Shown here: positions 13,117 to 15,327 of the stretch, in pieces | How the letters are laid out: the number at the start of each line of letters is the position of its first letter | How positions within the stretch are numbered: the first letter of the stretch is position 1 | Source: DASUPK01 sp036505735 | GTDB lineage: Bacteria; Actinomycetota; Thermoleophilia; Solirubrobacterales; 70-9 | Assembly: GCA_036505735.1 (NCBI GenBank) | Contig: DASXSZ010000107.1 | Coordinates: 1-15,327, forward strand | Direction: 5' to 3' | Length of the DNA stretch: 15,327 nucleotides | Program-made: the position numbers and the translations under genes | Notes under the pieces: generated by a model | Told to the model about the DNA's origin: nothing | The model's database searches: none | What the model saw: only the letters and a program-made list of their open reading frames with translations

Positions 13117-14312
13117 CCCGCCGAGTCGCCATCACCGGCCTCGGTGCCGTCACCCCGCTCGGGGTCGGGGCCCCGATGCTCCACGAGCGCTGGGCCGCCG
13201 GCCAGTCCGGGATCGAGGACGGTCTCGGGCGCTGCTCGGACTTCGAGCCGACGGATCACCTCACCAGGCGACAGGTGCGCCGCACGGACCGTTTCACCCA
13301 GCTTGCGCTGGTCGCGGCGGCCGAGGCGATCGCGGGTGCCGGGCTCGACGAGGCGCCCTACGACCGGGCCGAGATCGGGTGCGTGATGGGGACCGGGATC
13401 GGAGGCCTGGCAACGATCGAGTCCGAGCACCTGATTCTGCGCGATAAGGGCCAGGGGGCGGTGTCCCCGCACTGCGTTCCACAGATGATGGCCAACTCGG
13501 CCGCGGGCGCCCTGGCGATCGAGCACGAGCTGCGCGGGCAGTGCTTCGGCACCGTCTCCGCGTGCGCCGCCGGGGCGAACGCCCTCGGTGCGGCCGCCCG
13601 GATGGTGCAGCATGGCGACGCGATCGCCTGCGTCGCAGGTGGCAGCGAAGCGGCGATCACGGACCTGGCGATGGCCGCCTTCGCGGAGATGGGCGCGACC
13701 TCGAAGAGCGGCATCTCCCGCCCCTTCGACCGCCGCCGCGATGGCTTCGTGATGGGCGAGGGCGCCGGGGTGATGGTCCTGGAGGACGCCGAGACCGCCG
13801 AGCTGCGCGGCGCCCCGATCCTCGGCTACCTGACCGGATACGGCGCCACGGCCGATGCTCACCACATGACGGCGCCGGAGCCGAGCGGCGAGGGCGCCGC
13901 CCGCGCGATCCGCAAGGCGCTCGCCGACGCCGAGGTCGAACCGGGCGATCTCGCCTACGTCAACGCGCACGGAACCTCCACGCCCCTCAACGACCGCTCC
14001 GAGACCGAGGCGCTGAAGGCGGCTCTCGGCGAGCAGGCCCTCAAGGTTCCCACCTCCTCGACCAAGTCGGCGATCGGCCACCTGCTGGGCGCCGCCGGTG
14101 CCGTCGAGGGCGTGGCCACGCTCGAGGCGCTGAGGTCGAAGCTCGCACCTCCCACCCTCAACTACGAGGAGCCAGACGAGGGCCTCGACCTCGACTACGT
14201 GCCGGGCGAGGCGAAGGCGCTGCCGCTCAACGGTCACCCGCCCGTCGGGATCAGCAACTCCTTCGGTTTCGGCGGGCACAACGTGGTGCTCTGCATGGAG
14301 GCGGTAGCTTGA
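13113..14312 (+). CDS. fabF: Beta-ketoacyl-ACP synthase II
   Basis: Condenses acyl-ACP with malonyl-ACP during chain elongation. The protein has 399 residues, close to the usual 410. The active site is Cys151 in TVSACAAGANAL, His286 in VNAHGTST and His323 in KSAIGHLLGAAGA, with Lys318 just upstream; GFGGHN at 385-390 closes the thiolase fold. The N-terminal RRVAITGLGAVTPLG is canonical. There is one copy here, not the kasA-kasB pair seen in mycobacteria. ATGA overlap with acpP and TTGA overlap with the carboxyltransferase gene show translational coupling. FabF versus FabB is judged from the context and the C-H-H layout. Confidence 0.96.
   Translation: MTRRVAITGLGAVTPLGVGAPMLHERWAAGQSGIEDGLGRCSDFEPTDHLTRRQVRRTDRFTQLALVAAAEAIAGAGLDEAPYDRAEIGCVMGTGIGGLATIESEHLILRDKGQGAVSPHCVPQMMANSAAGALAIEHELRGQCFGTVSACAAGANALGAAARMVQHGDAIACVAGGSEAAITDLAMAAFAEMGATSKSGISRPFDRRRDGFVMGEGAGVMVLEDAETAELRGAPILGYLTGYGATADAHHMTAPEPSGEGAARAIRKALADAEVEPGDLAYVNAHGTSTPLNDRSETEALKAALGEQALKVPTSSTKSAIGHLLGAAGAVEGVATLEALRSKLAPPTLNYEEPDEGLDLDYVPGEAKALPLNGHPPVGISNSFGFGGHNVVLCMEAVA
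14297..14301 (+). promoter_or_regulatory. Ribosome binding site for the TTG-started carboxyltransferase
   Basis: GGAGG lies seven bases before TTG 14309 within the last codons of fabF. No ATG or GTG start in this frame fits the N-terminus better, so this site decides the start. Confidence 0.6.
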
Positions 14313-15327
14313 GGCCCGCCCTGGCCACCCGGGACCAGGTCCCGGCGCCGGCCCGAATCCGCGAGCGGCCCGACGAGCGGGAGCGCCTCACCCCCCTCGA
14401 GCGGCTGGAGGCCCTCTGCGACCCCGGCTCGCTCGAGTTTGTCCGGACGCGAATCGAGTCGCGGTCGGCGCGTTCCACGCCGGGCGACGGCGTGGTCGCG
14501 GGCGCAGGCACCGTTGGCGGGCGCGCGGTCTACTGCTACGCGCAGGACCAGGGCTTCGCGGGCGGATCGCTCGGCACCGCCCAGGCGGAGACGATCGTGC
14601 GCGTCCTGGAGCTGGCCGGCAGGGCCTCCGCCCCAGTGGTCGGCTTCATCGCCTCCGGCGGGGCGAGAATCGACGAGGGCGCGGGCGCTCTCGGCGGCTA
14701 TGGCGCGATCTTTCGCGCGCACGTGGCCCTCTCCGGCCGCGTGCCCCAGATCAGCGTGATCACCGGCACCTCCGCCGGCGGCGGCGCCTATTCCCCCGCC
14801 CTCACCGACTTCGTGGTGATGACCGAAGGCTCCCGGCTCTTCCTGACCGGCCCGGGCGTGGTCGAGGAGGTGATGGGCGAGAGCGTGACGATGGACGAGC
14901 TCGGCGGCCCCCGCGTCCACTCGCGAAACGGGGTCTGCGACCTGGTCGCCACCGATGACCGCTCCGCGGCGGAGGTCGTGCGGGACCTGCTCGGCCACCT
15001 GCCCCAGAGCTCTGCGCTGCCCCCCGACCCCGTCCTGCCGCAGGAGCCCTTTGCCCGCGATCCCGGCGCCGCGGTACCCGCCAGTCCCCGCAAGGTCTAC
15101 GACGTCCGCTCGGTGATCCGCTGCATCGGGGACGCCGGCTCGATGCTCGAGCTCTCCCCGCGCTGGGCCAGGAACATGGTCACGGCGCTGACCCGCCTCA
15201 ACGGGCACCCGGTCGGCGTGATCGCCAACCAGCCCCATCACCTGGGCGGAGCGATCGACTCGGCCGCCTCCGAGAAGGCGGCAGGCTTCATCCGGCGCTG
15301 CGACGCCTTCGGGCTGCCGCTGGTGGT
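14309..15327 (+). CDS. accD: Acyl-CoA carboxylase carboxyltransferase (beta) subunit, AccD6/PccB type, 3' truncated
   Basis: Transfers carboxylate from carboxybiotin to acetyl- or propionyl-CoA. The frame is open to the window end: 339 residues of an expected 450-520. The acyl-CoA site IASGGARIDEGAGALGGYG lies at 114-132, followed by the oxyanion-forming ITGTSAGGGAYSPALTDF at 151-168. In the second half, GVIANQPHHLGGAIDSAASE (303-322) and FIRRCDAFGLPLV mark the carboxybiotin side. There is no N-terminal zinc ribbon, so this is the actinobacterial PccB/AccD6 type, not the E. coli AccD type. Its position right after fabF mirrors accD6 after kasB in mycobacteria and suggests malonyl-CoA supply. 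The substrate-deciding residues lie past the window edge. The TTG start overlaps the fabF stop (TTGA). Confidence 0.9.
   Translation, partial: MRPALATRDQVPAPARIRERPDERERLTPLERLEALCDPGSLEFVRTRIESRSARSTPGDGVVAGAGTVGGRAVYCYAQDQGFAGGSLGTAQAETIVRVLELAGRASAPVVGFIASGGARIDEGAGALGGYGAIFRAHVALSGRVPQISVITGTSAGGGAYSPALTDFVVMTEGSRLFLTGPGVVEEVMGESVTMDELGGPRVHSRNGVCDLVATDDRSAAEVVRDLLGHLPQSSALPPDPVLPQEPFARDPGAAVPASPRKVYDVRSVIRCIGDAGSMLELSPRWARNMVTALTRLNGHPVGVIANQPHHLGGAIDSAASEKAAGFIRRCDAFGLPLV

Noticed and set aside
12891..14279. A 462-codon minus-strand frame opposite acpP and fabF
   Set aside because: Both plus-strand genes have intact active sites; the antisense product is low-complexity and motif-free.
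14234..15241. A 335-codon minus-strand frame opposite the carboxyltransferase
   Set aside because: The plus strand holds a continuous carboxyltransferase frame with both CoA and biotin site motifs.

Overview
The window is very GC-rich double-stranded chromosomal DNA with codons strongly biased to G/C at the third position, tightly packed genes, frequent ATGA/TTGA stop-start overlaps and GTG/TTG starts. Gene content and order (tmk-holB, an OmpR-type two-component pair, a SigG-like ECF sigma factor with a SnoaL tail, and a fabD-fabH-fabG-acpP-fabF-carboxyltransferase operon) point to an actinomycete-lineage bacterium. A deep-branching group such as Thermoleophilia/Solirubrobacterales is my guess; nothing in the sequence proves it. 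I see no rRNA, tRNA, CRISPR array, transposase or phage gene.

Layout. (1) 1-4021, plus strand: the 3' part of thymidylate kinase, the DNA polymerase III delta' subunit, then a membrane histidine kinase and its OmpR-family response regulator, all overlapping or separated by 24 bp. (2) 3994-8135, a patchwork with both strands used: a minus-strand glyoxalase/VOC protein whose end overlaps the response regulator, a divergent ECF sigma factor, a DHA2-type drug exporter, a small dimeric alpha/beta-barrel-like protein, and a minus-strand secreted serine hydrolase with a beta-lactamase-like fold. (3) 8228-10031: a possible 25-residue leader ORF, a soluble GAF-domain histidine kinase and a NarL/LuxR response regulator that overlaps it. 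(4) 10032-10145: a G/C-tract-rich spacer with two inverted repeats. (5) 10146 to the window end: a type II fatty acid synthesis operon. FabD makes malonyl-ACP, FabH starts chains, FabF elongates, FabG reduces, AcpP carries the chain, and an AccD6/PccB-type carboxyltransferase (cut by the window edge) should supply malonyl-CoA.

Most of the window is ordinary core metabolism and signalling. I see no clearly new system. The part most worth a second look is the sigma factor block at 3994-7362. There a sigma factor with a built-in SnoaL-like sensor tail and no visible anti-sigma gene sits head-to-head with a glyoxalase-family gene and upstream of an exporter, which suggests a self-contained response to a reactive small molecule. 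Secondary oddities are a zinc-finger-less delta' subunit with a degraded P-loop, a Ser/Gly/Asn-rich substitution in the FabG lid, an N-terminally extended FabH, and a class A beta-lactamase-like protein lacking an obvious general-base Glu.
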